A stretch of 64,000 nt of DNA. It comes from Vibrio sp. Of7-15. Its GTDB lineage: Bacteria; Pseudomonadota; Gammaproteobacteria; Enterobacterales; Vibrionaceae. Below are positions 1 through 9,164 of the stretch, piece after piece. The notes below the pieces were generated by a model, which ran no database searches, had not been told where the DNA came from, and saw nothing but the letters and a program-made list of their open reading frames with translations. The first letter of the stretch is position 1, and each line of letters begins with the position of its first letter. The translations under genes and the position numbers were made by a program. The stretch covers positions 186,001-250,000 of the forward strand of contig NZ_JAKRGH010000005.1 in assembly GCF_022347565.1 (NCBI RefSeq). The letters are read 5' to 3'.

Positions 1-1
1 G

Positions 2-1468
2 CTTGCGCTTGCGCTCAGGCATAGTGAAGCATATAAGGTTCAAGCATTTATAGATAGTGATCCAACCTTAAAAAGTACTATTATTCAAGGTCTGTCAGTT
101 TATTCTCCTAATAAGCTAGAAGGGATTATTCACAAGCGTAATGTTCATAAGGTTTTACTTGCTTTACCAAGCGCTAGTAGGGCTGAACGAAAACAAATTA
201 TTGATAGTTTAGTTCCTTTTCCTGTTGAAGTACTTACAGTCCCGAGTATGAGTGATATTGTCAGTGGTAATGCCAGTATTGATGAACTACGTGATGTTCC
301 GATCGAAGATTTGTTGGGGCGAGACTCGGTTGCTCCTCAGCAGGTTTTGATGGAAGCGAATATTCGAGATAAAGTTGTCATGGTCACTGGAGCAGGAGGC
401 TCTATTGGTTCCGAATTATGTCGGCAGATTGTCAATCAACAACCTAAAAAGCTAGTATTGTTTGAGTTATCTGAATATGGTCTTTACCAAATAGATAAAG
501 AGTTATCTGAATATGTTATTCAAAACGATTTGGATATAGAAATCGTTCCTCTTTTAGGATCTGTACAACGTAAACATCGACTAACTGCGGTTATGCAAAG
601 CTTTCAAATACAAACCTTGTATCATGCTGCTGCTTACAAACATGTGCCTTTAGTTGAGTATAATGTTGTTGAAGGTGTTCGTAATAACATTTACGGAACT
701 TATTATACAGCTCAGGCTGCTATTGAAGCAGGAGTTGAGTCTTTTGTTCTTATCTCTACAGATAAAGCAGTACGGCCAACAAATGTAATGGGGACAACCA
801 AACGAATGGCTGAGTTGGCCTTGCAAGCATTAGCAGCGGAAAATACTGCAACTCGCTTTTGCATGGTTCGATTTGGTAATGTGCTAGGATCATCTGGCTC
901 GGTGATACCATTATTTAAACGCCAAATTGCAGAAGGTGGACCAATTACAGTCACTCACCCAGATATTATCCGCTATTTCATGACAATACCTGAAGCCGCG
1001 CAGTTAGTTATACAGGCTGGTGCTATGGGTAAAGGTGGTGATGTTTTTGTATTGGATATGGGGGAGCCTGTTAGAATTATCGATTTAGCTGAAAATCTCA
1101 TTCAGTTATCTGGTTTGGAAGTAAAGTCTGAAGATAATCCTCATGGTGATATTGAAATCCAATGTACAGGTTTACGCCCAGGTGAGAAGCTGTTTGAAGA
1201 GCTATTGATTGGAGACAATGTAGGAAAAACAGCTCACGAACGAATTATGACTGCCAATGAGAGCTTTTTATCTTATGAAGAATATGAAGAAGTTTTAGCT
1301 AGGTTAGATCAAGCTTGTCATGAGTTTGATCATGAAGAAATTAGGAGTATTTTATTAGATACGCCAACTGGTTTTAACCCTAGTGATGGAATAGGCGATT
1401 TAGTTTGGAAAGAAGCAGGAAAACAAGCTTCTGAAATTTGCCAAGATACTTCAGCTAAGGCAGGTTAA
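2..1468 (+). CDS. Nucleotide-sugar 4,6-dehydratase/epimerase of the FlaA1/WbpM/CapD type, 5'-truncated by the window edge
   Basis: The reading frame is open from base 2 to the stop at 1466-1468, so this is the C-terminal 488 residues of a larger protein; the first ATG (248) is internal. A Rossmann motif (VTGAGGSIGSE), the segment YHAAAYKHVPLVE and the catalytic-region motif STDKAV..NVMGTTKR are visible. Met replaces the usual Tyr of the short-chain dehydrogenase triad, as in the Ser-Met-Lys group of FlaA1/WbpM. Family members are inner-membrane proteins with N-terminal helices that convert UDP-GlcNAc-type sugars for O-antigen or capsule. The residues before 248 look like the preceding nucleotide-binding-like part of such a protein. 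The exact sugar product cannot be told. The AT-rich sequence suggests this is the edge of a variable polysaccharide locus. Confidence 0.85.
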   Translation, partial: LALALRHSEAYKVQAFIDSDPTLKSTIIQGLSVYSPNKLEGIIHKRNVHKVLLALPSASRAERKQIIDSLVPFPVEVLTVPSMSDIVSGNASIDELRDVPIEDLLGRDSVAPQQVLMEANIRDKVVMVTGAGGSIGSELCRQIVNQQPKKLVLFELSEYGLYQIDKELSEYVIQNDLDIEIVPLLGSVQRKHRLTAVMQSFQIQTLYHAAAYKHVPLVEYNVVEGVRNNIYGTYYTAQAAIEAGVESFVLISTDKAVRPTNVMGTTKRMAELALQALAAENTATRFCMVRFGNVLGSSGSVIPLFKRQIAEGGPITVTHPDIIRYFMTIPEAAQLVIQAGAMGKGGDVFVLDMGEPVRIIDLAENLIQLSGLEVKSEDNPHGDIEIQCTGLRPGEKLFEELLIGDNVGKTAHERIMTANESFLSYEEYEEVLARLDQACHEFDHEEIRSILLDTPTGFNPSDGIGDLVWKEAGKQASEICQDTSAKAG

Positions 1469-1500
1469 AGAGCAAGGAAAGCTATGCTCTTCTTTCTTAT
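1469..1500 (+). terminator. Probable terminator of the polysaccharide gene
   Basis: Directly after the stop, AGAGCA (1469-1474) pairs with TGCTCT (1485-1490) and is followed by a T-rich stretch TCTTTCTTAT. The stem is short. Confidence 0.5.
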
Positions 1501-1556
1501 TGATTTCTCAAAATGCCACCGTCTAGATTTAGAATTATTGAAGGAATTATGGTGTT

Positions 1557-1586
1557 TTGGAAGGCCATTGCAAAATGGCCTTCCAA
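1557..1586. terminator. Perfect inverted repeat between convergent genes
   Basis: TTGGAAGGCCATT (1557-1569) and AATGGCCTTCCAA (1574-1586) form a perfect 13-bp stem with a GCAA loop. It lies between the convergent polysaccharide gene and envC. Neither side has a clear T tract, so it may be a bidirectional terminator or simply an mRNA-end structure. Confidence 0.5.
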
Positions 1587-1600
1587 GAAGGCTGATGATA

Positions 1601-2761
1601 TTACTTCCTCAACCACTTTTTGGGGTTTTGAGCTTTACTGTTTCTTCTGATCTCAAAGTACAGTGAGGGTTGATCTTGTCCGCCAGTATCACCTGCCAAT
1701 GCAATGGTTTCACCTGCTTGCACTAGCTCACCTTCTTGTTTCATGAGGCTTTGGTTGTAACCATAGAGTGTCATGTCGCCTTTTCCGTGGTCAATAAGCA
1801 ACAACAGGCCATAACCTCGCAAATAATCTGCGAACACTACTTTTCCAGAATAAACCGCTTTTACGGGTTTTCCATAATCACTGCTTAACACCATCCCTTT
1901 CCAGGTTAAACGGCCTGTTTGCTTAGTGCCAAAGTTGTGCAGTGTTTTGCCTGAGAGTGGCCAGATCAACTTGCCTTTTCTTTTTCCTAGCCCATCCATT
2001 GGCACTTTTTGTACTGCCGGGATTTTGGCTGCTTTTGCAATTTCTGTTTTTAAGCGTTTTTCATTTTGCTGTAATTCATTTAGGTAGGAATTATCATCAG
2101 AGATGTTTTTCTTAATGCTTGAGACGGTTTTTTTACGTTTACTCTGAGCTGTTAATAGCTTATTTTTTTCTTTTTTACGTTTGGCAAGTAGAGCATTTTG
2201 TTCTGATTTCTTGTGAGTAAGACTTTGTTCTTTTTCTTTTAATTGTTCAGTTAAGGAGTCTAGCTCTGCAACAATAGCGACTCGTGCTTTGGCTAGATGA
2301 CCAGAATACTGGTTCATTCTCTCCATTGTGGTTACATCGTTCCCACTTAGAACATTTGCCAAGTTGTTATTGCGTTGGGTGAGGTAGTGGGTTGTTAGTA
2401 ACTCTTTTAGTAGTTCAAGTTGCCCTAAACGTTGTTGCTCTAATTCTTGTTGTTGTTGTTGAAGATCCGAGATCGTTGCGTTGACATTACGTAGGTTTGC
2501 TTCTGCGGTGCGGATTTGTTTGGCTGTGGACGAAATCGCCAGCTCTTGTTTTTTTAGATCACCTTGCAATTTATTTAGTTGTTTCTTTTTACTGCTTAGC
2601 TGATCTTGTTGACGTGAAATTTCTTGTTTTACACCGCTGAGCTCTGCATCTGCTGCATAACTTGGGTTGTGGACGGTTGCAAATAGAAGGCATAACAAAG
2701 CGCCAGTGCGTTTGGCACTGGCGCGGATAGAACTTGGTAGGTTTATAATCGTATCCCGCAT
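1601..2761 (-). CDS. envC: EnvC, murein hydrolase activator (divisome)
   Basis: A 386-residue periplasmic protein. An N-terminal signal peptide (hydrophobic LLCLLFATV, Ala-rich end near residue 37) is followed by a long Gln/Lys/Glu-rich coiled coil (about 40-250) and a C-terminal LytM/M23-like domain (about 265-386). Key zinc-ligand histidines of active M23 enzymes are missing: the final motif reads SLYFEIRR instead of HLHFE. This is the EnvC signature, a non-catalytic activator of amidases AmiA/AmiB that is itself controlled by FtsEX. It lies 9 bases downstream of gpmI on the same strand and is probably co-transcribed with it. Confidence 0.93.
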   Translation of the reverse strand: MRDTIINLPSSIRASAKRTGALLCLLFATVHNPSYAADAELSGVKQEISRQQDQLSSKKKQLNKLQGDLKKQELAISSTAKQIRTAEANLRNVNATISDLQQQQQELEQQRLGQLELLKELLTTHYLTQRNNNLANVLSGNDVTTMERMNQYSGHLAKARVAIVAELDSLTEQLKEKEQSLTHKKSEQNALLAKRKKEKNKLLTAQSKRKKTVSSIKKNISDDNSYLNELQQNEKRLKTEIAKAAKIPAVQKVPMDGLGKRKGKLIWPLSGKTLHNFGTKQTGRLTWKGMVLSSDYGKPVKAVYSGKVVFADYLRGYGLLLLIDHGKGDMTLYGYNQSLMKQEGELVQAGETIALAGDTGGQDQPSLYFEIRRNSKAQNPKKWLRK

Positions 2762-2770
2762 AGGGGAAGA

Positions 2771-4309
2771 TTATTTCAGATTGAACAGCACCTGACCAGT
2801 CATCTCTGCAGGGATTTTCGTATCTGTTAGCTCAAGCATGGTTGGTGCTAAATCAGACAGCTTACCGCCTTCTTTTAATTCTAACTCTTTGTTACCTACA
2901 TAAATCAGAGGAACAGGAAGGTTAGTATGTGCAGTGTGAACGCCACCCGTCTCAGGGTTGATCATCATTTCTGCGTTACCGTGATCCGCTGTGATCAGCA
3001 GTTGGCCGTCAACTTCGTTAATGGCATCAACGACTTTACCGATGCACTCATCGAGGGCTTCACACGCTTTAACTGCTGCCTCGTAAACACCTGTGTGGCC
3101 AACCATATCGCCATTCGGGTAGTTACAAACAATGGTGTCGTACTTACCAGATTTGATGGCAGCAACCAGTTTTTCAGTTAACTCTGGTGCGCTCATTTCA
3201 GGTTGTAGATCGTAAGTTGCTACTTTTGGAGACGCTACTAGTTGACGCTCTTCACCTTCGAATTCGTCTTCAATACCGCCATTGAAGAAGAAAGTAACGT
3301 GTGCGTATTTTTCTGTTTCAGAGATGCGTAACTGCGTTTTACCTTCTTTAGATAGCCACTCACCGTACGTGTTCTCTAAAGATGCAGGTGGGAAGGCACA
3401 CAGAAGAGGAATGTCTGCTGCGTATTGAGTCAGCATCACAAAATCAACGGCTGGGAATACGTTACGCTCAAAACCTGCGAAGTCAGTTACGAAAGCACGA
3501 GTGATTTCACGAGCACGGTCAGCACGGTAGTTCATGAAAATCACCGCATCGCCATCAACGACCGCTGCAGATTCTTGGCCTTCTGCTTGGATTGCAGTGG
3601 CTTGAACAAACTCATCGTTTTCATCACGAGAGTACGCAGCTTCAAGGCCAGCAACGGCAGTATCAAACGTAAATTCTGCTTTTGCTTCGGTTAATAATTC
3701 GTAAGATTTTTGTACGCGATCCCAGTTGTTATCGCGATCCATTGCGTAGTAGCGGCCGATAAGAGAAGCCACACGACCTTTGCCTAATTTAGCAAAGAGA
3801 TCTTGGAAGCGTTGCAGTGAGTTTTCCGCGCTGCGTGGTGGCGTGTCACGGCCGTCTAGGAAGCAGTGTAGGTAGATTTTTTCCGCGCCGCGCTCAGCTG
3901 CCATTTCAACAGCAGCATAGATGTGATCTTCATGAGAGTGAACGCCACCTGGTGACATAAGGCCCATGATGTGAACCGCTTTGCCAGCGTTGATGGCTTT
4001 GTCCATGGCAGCAACAAGCACTTCAGTTTGTTGGAATTCACCATCAGCGATAGATTTCGTGATGCGAGTTAAGTCTTGGTATACAACACGACCAGCACCA
4101 ATGTTTGTGTGACCTACTTCGGAGTTACCCATTTGACCATCAGGTAAACCAACATCCATACCAGACGCTGAAATTAGCGTATTTGGATTGTTAGCAATTA
4201 AGCCATCCATTACTGGTGTTTTTGCATTTGCAATTGCATTGTCTTGGTTGTCTTCACGGTGACCGTAACCGTCAAGAATCACTAGAGCCATAGGCTTCTT
4301 AGCTGACAT
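2771..4309 (-). CDS. gpmI: 2,3-bisphosphoglycerate-independent phosphoglycerate mutase
   Basis: A 512-residue cytosolic glycolytic enzyme interconverting 3- and 2-phosphoglycerate with two metal ions (usually manganese). The N-terminal metal site [11 protein letters not shown] and the catalytic serine motif [17 protein letters not shown] are intact, as is the later phosphatase-fold motif ITADHGNAE. Length matches the family (about 510-514). I start at 4309 (MSAKKPM) because an AGAGG ribosome site lies about 8 bases upstream; an in-frame ATG at 4327 would add six residues not seen in relatives. It is followed closely by envC. Confidence 0.96.
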   Translation of the reverse strand: MSAKKPMALVILDGYGHREDNQDNAIANAKTPVMDGLIANNPNTLISASGMDVGLPDGQMGNSEVGHTNIGAGRVVYQDLTRITKSIADGEFQQTEVLVAAMDKAINAGKAVHIMGLMSPGGVHSHEDHIYAAVEMAAERGAEKIYLHCFLDGRDTPPRSAENSLQRFQDLFAKLGKGRVASLIGRYYAMDRDNNWDRVQKSYELLTEAKAEFTFDTAVAGLEAAYSRDENDEFVQATAIQAEGQESAAVVDGDAVIFMNYRADRAREITRAFVTDFAGFERNVFPAVDFVMLTQYAADIPLLCAFPPASLENTYGEWLSKEGKTQLRISETEKYAHVTFFFNGGIEDEFEGEERQLVASPKVATYDLQPEMSAPELTEKLVAAIKSGKYDTIVCNYPNGDMVGHTGVYEAAVKACEALDECIGKVVDAINEVDGQLLITADHGNAEMMINPETGGVHTAHTNLPVPLIYVGNKELELKEGGKLSDLAPTMLELTDTKIPAEMTGQVLFNLK

Positions 4310-4643
4310 AGTGTGACCTCTCGTCAAATCAAATAGTAATCAAAAATCTAAATTAGCGTAATTTTACTACACTTTTTAGCTTAAACAGTAGGGTAAGATC
4401 AAACAAAGTGAGCAACTGTTTGTTACCTTTTTACAAAAATAGACTTAACAAACTGTTTAAAGTTTACTACCAACTGGTGTTTTGTGTGGTCTTGAATGTG
4501 ATTCTTAGCAGGAATATGGCTTTTTTTGAGGCGAAAACAGAGTGAAGCAAGGCGGGTTATTACCTTTTGTCGCTGTACTTGCCAACGTGCTTCGGTATAC
4601 TCAGAATCCTTTATTTTAGGCCATAGCGTATAGAGCGGAAGAT
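4310..4643. promoter_or_regulatory. Divergent intergenic region gpmI / yibN, no gene
   Basis: 334 bases of AT-rich sequence with no coding frame of note. It must hold the promoters of gpmI (leftward) and yibN (rightward). A TATACT box just upstream of yibN (about 4599-4604) is a plausible -10 but lacks a convincing -35. No operator was recognised. Confidence 0.4.
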
Positions 4644-5081
4644 ATGCAACAGTACATTGAGTTTTTTACACAGAACCCGATTCTTTCTTTAGTTTGGGTT
4701 GGTATTTTAGCTGCTTTGATTATGTCCATCGTTAAGCAAAAAACGGCTGGTTACAAAGAGATCACTCCAGCAGAAACGACTCAGTTAATGAATCGTGAAG
4801 ATGGCATTGTGGTTGATATTCGCAGCAAAGATGAATTCAAAGGTGGGCATATTGCGGGCGCAGTTCACATTTTGCCAAGTGAAATTAAAGAAGAAAAGTT
4901 CGGTGAGCTTGAAAAAAGCAAAGCAACCCCAATTATCGTAGTATGTAAGACAGGCCAGACAGCGCAAGAGAGTGCTAACCTGCTAAACAAAGCGGGCTTT
5001 GAAAACGTAAACCTTCTTAAAAATGGCCTAGTGTCTTGGAATGAAGCCAATATGCCTTTGGTTCGTGGTAAGAAAAAATAA
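4644..5081 (+). CDS. yibN: Membrane-anchored rhodanese-like protein YibN
   Basis: 145 residues. One N-terminal transmembrane helix (about 10-30, LSLVWVGILAALIMSIV) precedes a single rhodanese domain (about 40-140) with the motif DIRSKDEF and an active-site loop VVCKTGQTA whose Cys would carry a persulfide. Rhodaneses transfer sulfur or act as redox sensors; the substrate of YibN is not established. It lies upstream of secB and gpsA, as in enterobacteria, where grxC usually sits between yibN and secB. Here the 152 bases between the two hold no glutaredoxin. Confidence 0.88.
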   Translation: MQQYIEFFTQNPILSLVWVGILAALIMSIVKQKTAGYKEITPAETTQLMNREDGIVVDIRSKDEFKGGHIAGAVHILPSEIKEEKFGELEKSKATPIIVVCKTGQTAQESANLLNKAGFENVNLLKNGLVSWNEANMPLVRGKKK

Positions 5082-5233
5082 CGCCACACTAGAAGTAAAC
5101 GAATAAAAAGTCAGCGAACAATCGGATTTGGTGTGATTTCCTACACGTAATCAGGTGATCACCCATGCAGGTTTTATTAGCTAAGCTAACCTGTAGCCAA
5201 TTAATTTACTCTAATTACAAGGATTTTAGCGTT

Positions 5234-5707
5234 ATGGCTGAAGCAGCAACTCAAGAGAACCAACAGAACTTTGCAATTCAACGTATCTTTCTTAAAGACG
5301 TGTCTTTCGAAGCACCGAACTCACCAAACATGTTCCAAAAAGAGTGGAACCCAGATGTTAAGCTGGATCTAGACACGCAAAGTCGTGAACTGGGCGAAGG
5401 TGTTTACGAAGTGGTTCTTCGTCTAACAGTAACAGTGAAAAACGAAGAAGAAACGGCATTCCTATGTGAAGTTCAACAAGGTGGTATCTTCACAGTTGGT
5501 AACATGGAAGCACCACAACTTGCGCATTGCCTAGGTGCATTCTGCCCGAACATCCTATTCCCATACGCACGTGAAACAATTTCTAGCCTAGTTGTTAAAG
5601 GTACGTTCCCACAACTGAACCTTGCGCCAGTTAACTTTGATGCTTTGTTCATGAACTACCTACAAAACCAAACTCAAGAAAACGGTGAAGCACAGCCAGA
5701 AGCGTAA
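5234..5707 (+). CDS. secB: Protein-export chaperone SecB
   Basis: 157 residues, close to the usual 155. SecB is a cytosolic tetramer that keeps preproteins unfolded and hands them to SecA. The core is recognisable ([19 protein letters not shown] at the N-terminus, [28 protein letters not shown] towards the C-terminus). I place the start at 5234 (MAEAAT), 10 bases after an AAGGA site; an upstream in-frame ATG at 5165 would add 23 unrelated residues. gpsA follows after 38 bases. Confidence 0.96.
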   Translation: MAEAATQENQQNFAIQRIFLKDVSFEAPNSPNMFQKEWNPDVKLDLDTQSRELGEGVYEVVLRLTVTVKNEEETAFLCEVQQGGIFTVGNMEAPQLAHCLGAFCPNILFPYARETISSLVVKGTFPQLNLAPVNFDALFMNYLQNQTQENGEAQPEA

Positions 5708-5745
5708 TTGCTAGGTTGCTACCGATAAGCGAATAACGAGTATTT

Positions 5746-6771
5746 ATGACCACTCACGCAGACTATTCTGACATTACCATGACGGTATTAGGTGCTGGCT
5801 CTTATGGCACCTCTTTAGCGATTTCATTGGCGCGTAATGGTGCTAAGGTGCTTCTTTGGGGCCATGAGCCAGAGCATATGAACAAGCTTGAGAGCGATCG
5901 TTCTAATGAAGCGTTTTTACCTGGTATTGATTTTCCGCCTTCTTTAATCATGACCTCTGATCTGGAGCAAGCGGTTCAAGCAAGCCAAGATTTATTGGTG
6001 GTAGTGCCAAGCCATGTATTTGGTGAAGTGCTTACAAATGTAAAGCCTTTTCTTCGTTCAGATTCTCGTATCTGTTGGGCAACCAAGGGGTTAGAGCCTG
6101 AAACAGGTCGCTTGCTAAAAGAAGTGGCAAAAGAAGCGTTGGGTGAGCAATATTCGTTAGCTGTTCTTTCTGGACCTACGTTTGCTAAAGAGCTGGCTTC
6201 AGGTATGCCGACAGCCATTTCTGTTGCTTCTCCAGATAGTCAGTTTGTGCGCGATCTGCAAGATAAAATCCATTGCAGCAAAACGTTCCGCGTGTATGCC
6301 AATAATGACTTTACGGGCATGCAGTTGGGCGGTGCGGTTAAAAACGTTATTGCGATTGGTGCGGGTATGTCTGACGGTATTGGTTTTGGTGCTAATGCAA
6401 GAACGGCACTCATTACTCGTGGTCTTGCTGAAATGTGCCGTTTAGGTGCCGCGCTTGGTGCACAAACGGAAACCTTTATGGGGATGGCTGGTCTTGGTGA
6501 TTTGGTGCTGACGTGTACTGATAACCAATCTCGTAATCGCCGTTTTGGTTTGGCGCTTGGTCAGGGCAAAGATGTTGATACAGCACAAACGGAAATTGGT
6601 CAGGTAGTTGAAGGTTACCGTAACACCAAAGAAGTGTGGTTATTAGCTGAGCGTATGGGCGTGGAAATGCCGATTGTTGAGCAAATTTATCAAGTACTGT
6701 ATCAAGATAAAGACGTGCGTTTAGCGGCACAAGATTTATTGGCTCGCGATAAAAAAGACGAATCAGTGTAA
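5746..6771 (+). CDS. gpsA: Glycerol-3-phosphate dehydrogenase [NAD(P)+]
   Basis: 341 residues. It reduces dihydroxyacetone phosphate to sn-glycerol-3-phosphate, the first step of phospholipid backbone synthesis, in the cytosol. The nucleotide-binding motif [10 protein letters not shown] sits at residues 16-25, and the catalytic-lysine helix [12 protein letters not shown] and the motif [17 protein letters not shown] are intact. Length matches the family. It is the last gene of the yibN-secB-gpsA run and is followed by a strong terminator. Confidence 0.96.
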   Translation: MTTHADYSDITMTVLGAGSYGTSLAISLARNGAKVLLWGHEPEHMNKLESDRSNEAFLPGIDFPPSLIMTSDLEQAVQASQDLLVVVPSHVFGEVLTNVKPFLRSDSRICWATKGLEPETGRLLKEVAKEALGEQYSLAVLSGPTFAKELASGMPTAISVASPDSQFVRDLQDKIHCSKTFRVYANNDFTGMQLGGAVKNVIAIGAGMSDGIGFGANARTALITRGLAEMCRLGAALGAQTETFMGMAGLGDLVLTCTDNQSRNRRFGLALGQGKDVDTAQTEIGQVVEGYRNTKEVWLLAERMGVEMPIVEQIYQVLYQDKDVRLAAQDLLARDKKDESV

Positions 6772-6792
6772 ATTGTGTTGTGGATTGATATT

Positions 6793-6827
6793 AAAAATGC
6801 GGGCGATGAGTCCGCATTTTTGTTTTT
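6793..6827 (+). terminator. Rho-independent terminator after gpsA
   Basis: AAAAATGCGG (6793-6802) pairs with CCGCATTTTT (6812-6821), followed by TGTTTTTAT. It separates gpsA from cysE, which therefore needs its own promoter. Confidence 0.85.
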
Positions 6828-6945
6828 ATCAATAATTCAGAGTAGATTATAAAGAGCGATAATATCCCAGACGGAATTTGGGTTCGTGTCGAATGATTAA
6901 AATAATAAAACATAAGCAATGAAGAGATAACAAGGATTACTGACA

Positions 6946-7767
6946 GTGAAGGAATGCCGAAAACATAAAGTCTGGCAAGCCATTGTTCGGGAAGCGAGAG
7001 AGCAATCTGAACAAGAGCCTATGTTAGCCAGTTTTTACCACGCTACTATCATCAAGCACGATACCTTAGCTGCGGCGCTGAGTTATATTCTCGCGAATAA
7101 ATTAGCCACTGCTTCTATGCCAGCTATGGCCGTCCGTGAAATTGTTGAAGAAGCGTTTGGATCGGATTGTTCGATTACGGATTCAGCGGCATGTGATATT
7201 TGTGCGACAGTGAATCGAGATCCTGCGGTGGCGATGTACTCTATTCCTTTACTGTATCTTAAAGGCTATCACGCCCTACAAGGTTATCGGGTCGCAAACT
7301 GGCTGTGGAAGCAAGGACGTATTGCCTTAGCAACCTATTTTCAGAATCAAATCTCAGTGGCCTGCCACGTGGATGTGCACCCTGCTGCAAAGATAGGTAA
7401 AGGGATCATGTTTGATCACGCAACAGGTATTGTGATCGGTGAAACGGCGGTGGTTGAAGATGATGTTTCCATCTTACAAGACGTGACTTTAGGTGGTACG
7501 GGTAAAGAGTGCGGCGATCGTCACCCTAAGATCCGAGAAGGTGTCATGATTGGAGCCGGTGCGAAAATTTTAGGAAACATTGAAGTAGGAGAGGGAGCGA
7601 AAATTGGTTCGTGCTCTGTGGTGCTTCAAGCTGTTCCTCCGCATACAACAGTAGCTGGTGTGCCAGCAAAAATTGTTGGTCGTCCTAGTACTGATAAGCC
7701 ATCGCTTGATATGGACCAGCAGTTTAACGGGCGATCCCAAACCTTCATTGGCGGCGATGGGATTTAA
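6946..7767 (+). CDS. cysE: Serine O-acetyltransferase
   Basis: 273 residues, the same length as the E. coli enzyme. It makes O-acetylserine from serine and acetyl-CoA, committing serine to cysteine synthesis. An N-terminal helical domain (about 1-140) precedes a left-handed beta-helix of hexapeptide repeats (about 145-245) with the active-site segment MFDHATGIVIGETAVV and GGTGKECGDRHPKI. The start is a GTG at 6946, 9 bases after an AAGGA site. A terminator upstream makes it a separate transcription unit. Confidence 0.96.
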   Translation: MKECRKHKVWQAIVREAREQSEQEPMLASFYHATIIKHDTLAAALSYILANKLATASMPAMAVREIVEEAFGSDCSITDSAACDICATVNRDPAVAMYSIPLLYLKGYHALQGYRVANWLWKQGRIALATYFQNQISVACHVDVHPAAKIGKGIMFDHATGIVIGETAVVEDDVSILQDVTLGGTGKECGDRHPKIREGVMIGAGAKILGNIEVGEGAKIGSCSVVLQAVPPHTTVAGVPAKIVGRPSTDKPSLDMDQQFNGRSQTFIGGDGI

Positions 7768-7800
7768 AATGACCAATTAGGTATGTTTTAACCGCTCAAG

Positions 7801-7840
7801 AAGCAGAGCACGAGTTTGTTGCTCTGCTTAAGATCTTTTT
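7801..7840. terminator. Terminator between convergent cysE and trmL
   Basis: AAGCAGAGCA (7801-7810) pairs with TGCTCTGCTT (7820-7829), followed rightward by AAGATCTTTTT. Confidence 0.8.
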
Positions 7841-8312
7841 ATACCGCGCCGTTAAAACCCATTTGTCGCCATGCTTCAAACGAAATAATAGCCACTGCAT
7901 TTGATAAATTCAGGCTGCGGCTGTCTGGCATCATTGGAATACGAATGCGTTGTTCCATTGGTAAGCTTTCAATTAAGTCTGCTGGCAGGCCACGGGTTTC
8001 TGGGCCAAACAGCAGTACATCACCTTGTTCAAACTTAGCGTCTGTATGATGGCCTGTTGTTTTGGTTGTGCAGGCGAAAATACGGCGTCCTTCGACGTAT
8101 TGAAGAAATGATGCAAAATCTTTATGGCGTTTTACATGGGTGAGATCATGATAGTCCAATCCAGCTCGGCGCAGCTTCTTTTCTTCTAAATCAAATCCTA
8201 ATGGTTCAATTAAGTGAAGTCTCGCACCACAGTTGGCCGATAGGCGGATAATGTTACCGGTATTAGGTGCAATCTCTGGCTCGTATAGGGCAATATCAAA
8301 CATAATCATCAT
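7839..8312 (-). CDS. trmL: tRNA (cytidine/uridine-34-2'-O)-methyltransferase TrmL
   Basis: 157 residues with a SPOUT methyltransferase fold. TrmL methylates the ribose of the wobble nucleotide in two tRNA-Leu isoacceptors. The N-terminal [18 protein letters not shown], the middle FGPETRGLP and the C-terminal knot motif [16 protein letters not shown] are all present. Three ATG codons crowd the start (8312, 8309, 8303); family proteins begin at about the third (MFDIALYEP), so the true start may be 8303. Convergent with cysE. Confidence 0.93.
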   Translation of the reverse strand: MMIMFDIALYEPEIAPNTGNIIRLSANCGARLHLIEPLGFDLEEKKLRRAGLDYHDLTHVKRHKDFASFLQYVEGRRIFACTTKTTGHHTDAKFEQGDVLLFGPETRGLPADLIESLPMEQRIRIPMMPDSRSLNLSNAVAIISFEAWRQMGFNGAV

Positions 8313-8332
8313 CTTGGTAAGTATGGTGGCGC

Positions 8333-8393
8333 TATTATACCCAAGTCATTATAAATTGCAGAGGCTCGCTGAGATCGGTTTGGATCTCAGCGA
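8333..8393. repeat. Intergenic palindrome, possibly a dispersed Vibrio repeat
   Basis: TCGCTGAGATC (8366-8376) and GATCTCAGCGA (8383-8393) form a perfect 11-bp inverted repeat. It is preceded by TATACCCAAGTCATTATAA, which from memory resembles a short sequence common between Vibrio genes. There is no T tract, so it is not a classical terminator. No second copy was found in this window. Confidence 0.35.
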
Positions 8394-8404
8394 ATGATCA
8401 TGGA

Positions 8405-9013
8405 TCAGTTTAAGGCGTTGTGGAAGTTATCAGCCACGGCATCCCAATCTACCACGTTCCACCAAGCATCAATATAATCAGGGCGACGGTTCTGGTAGCT
8501 GATGTAGTAAGCGTGCTCCCATACATCCAGTGCCAAAATAGGTTGGCCTTGCACAGCGCTGACGTCCATGAGCGGGTTATCTTGGTTGCTTGTTGACGCG
8601 ATTTCTAAGCGGCCTTCAACTACAACAAGCCACGCGAAGCCTGAGCCGAAAGTATTGACGGCCGCATCGCTGAACGCTTGTTTGAAGCTATCAAAGTCAC
8701 CAAAGTGAGTGTTGATGGCTTCGGCTAACATGCCTGTTGGATGGCCCCCGCCATTTGGCGACATGCACTGCCAATACAGAATGTGGTTATAGTAGCCGCC
8801 GCCATTGTTTCGTACTGCTGGTGGTTGAGTAGAAATGGATGAAAAAATGGTTTCAAGCGACTGTGTTTCTAGTTCACTGCCTGCAATCGACGTCATGAAT
8901 TTATCGTAGTAAGTGCGATGGTGTTTACCGTAATGCACTTCCATTGTTTTGGCATCAATATAAGGCTCTAGTGCGTCATACGCATAAGGTAGTTCTGGAA
9001 AAGTATGTGTCAT
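8405..9013 (-). CDS. sodA: Superoxide dismutase, manganese type
   Basis: 202 residues of the Fe/Mn SOD family, converting superoxide to peroxide and oxygen. Metal ligands are visible: His in VHYGKHH, His in GGGYYNH, Asp and His in LDVWEHAY. The outer-sphere Gln in STSNQDNPL is the placement typical of Mn enzymes (Fe enzymes have SNAGTPL there), so I call it SodA rather than SodB. A textbook Fur box lies about 30 bases upstream, fitting derepression of Mn-SOD in low iron. It sits downstream of cpxRA but is separated by a terminator. Confidence 0.92.
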   Translation of the reverse strand: MTHTFPELPYAYDALEPYIDAKTMEVHYGKHHRTYYDKFMTSIAGSELETQSLETIFSSISTQPPAVRNNGGGYYNHILYWQCMSPNGGGHPTGMLAEAINTHFGDFDSFKQAFSDAAVNTFGSGFAWLVVVEGRLEIASTSNQDNPLMDVSAVQGQPILALDVWEHAYYISYQNRRPDYIDAWWNVVDWDAVADNFHNALN

Positions 9014-9041
9014 GATGTTCTCCCTGTTTTCATCAATATTA

Positions 9042-9060
9042 ATTGATAATAATTATCAAT
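9042..9060 (-). promoter_or_regulatory. Fur box upstream of sodA
   Basis: ATTGATAATAATTATCAAT is a perfect 19-bp palindrome around A9051 and closely matches the Fur consensus. Its position just upstream of sodA supports iron control. Confidence 0.8.
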
Positions 9061-9100
9061 ATCAACCATGTCTTATCCAGGGGTTTGGATTCAGTGCATA

Positions 9101-9135
9101 AAAAAGAGCCCACCAATGCAAATCGGAGCTCTTTT
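9101..9135 (-). terminator. Terminator of cpxRA
   Basis: On the minus strand AAAAGAGC (complement of 9128-9135) pairs with GCTCTTTT (complement of 9102-9109) and runs into further Ts. It lies between cpxA and sodA. Confidence 0.7.
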
Positions 9136-9164
9136 GTGATTCATATCATGTAAAAGATAGCGTA

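Noticed and set aside
5082-5233. A missing grxC between yibN and secB
   Set aside because: No glutaredoxin remnant is visible, and absence at this position may be normal for the family, so I do not treat it as a deletion.
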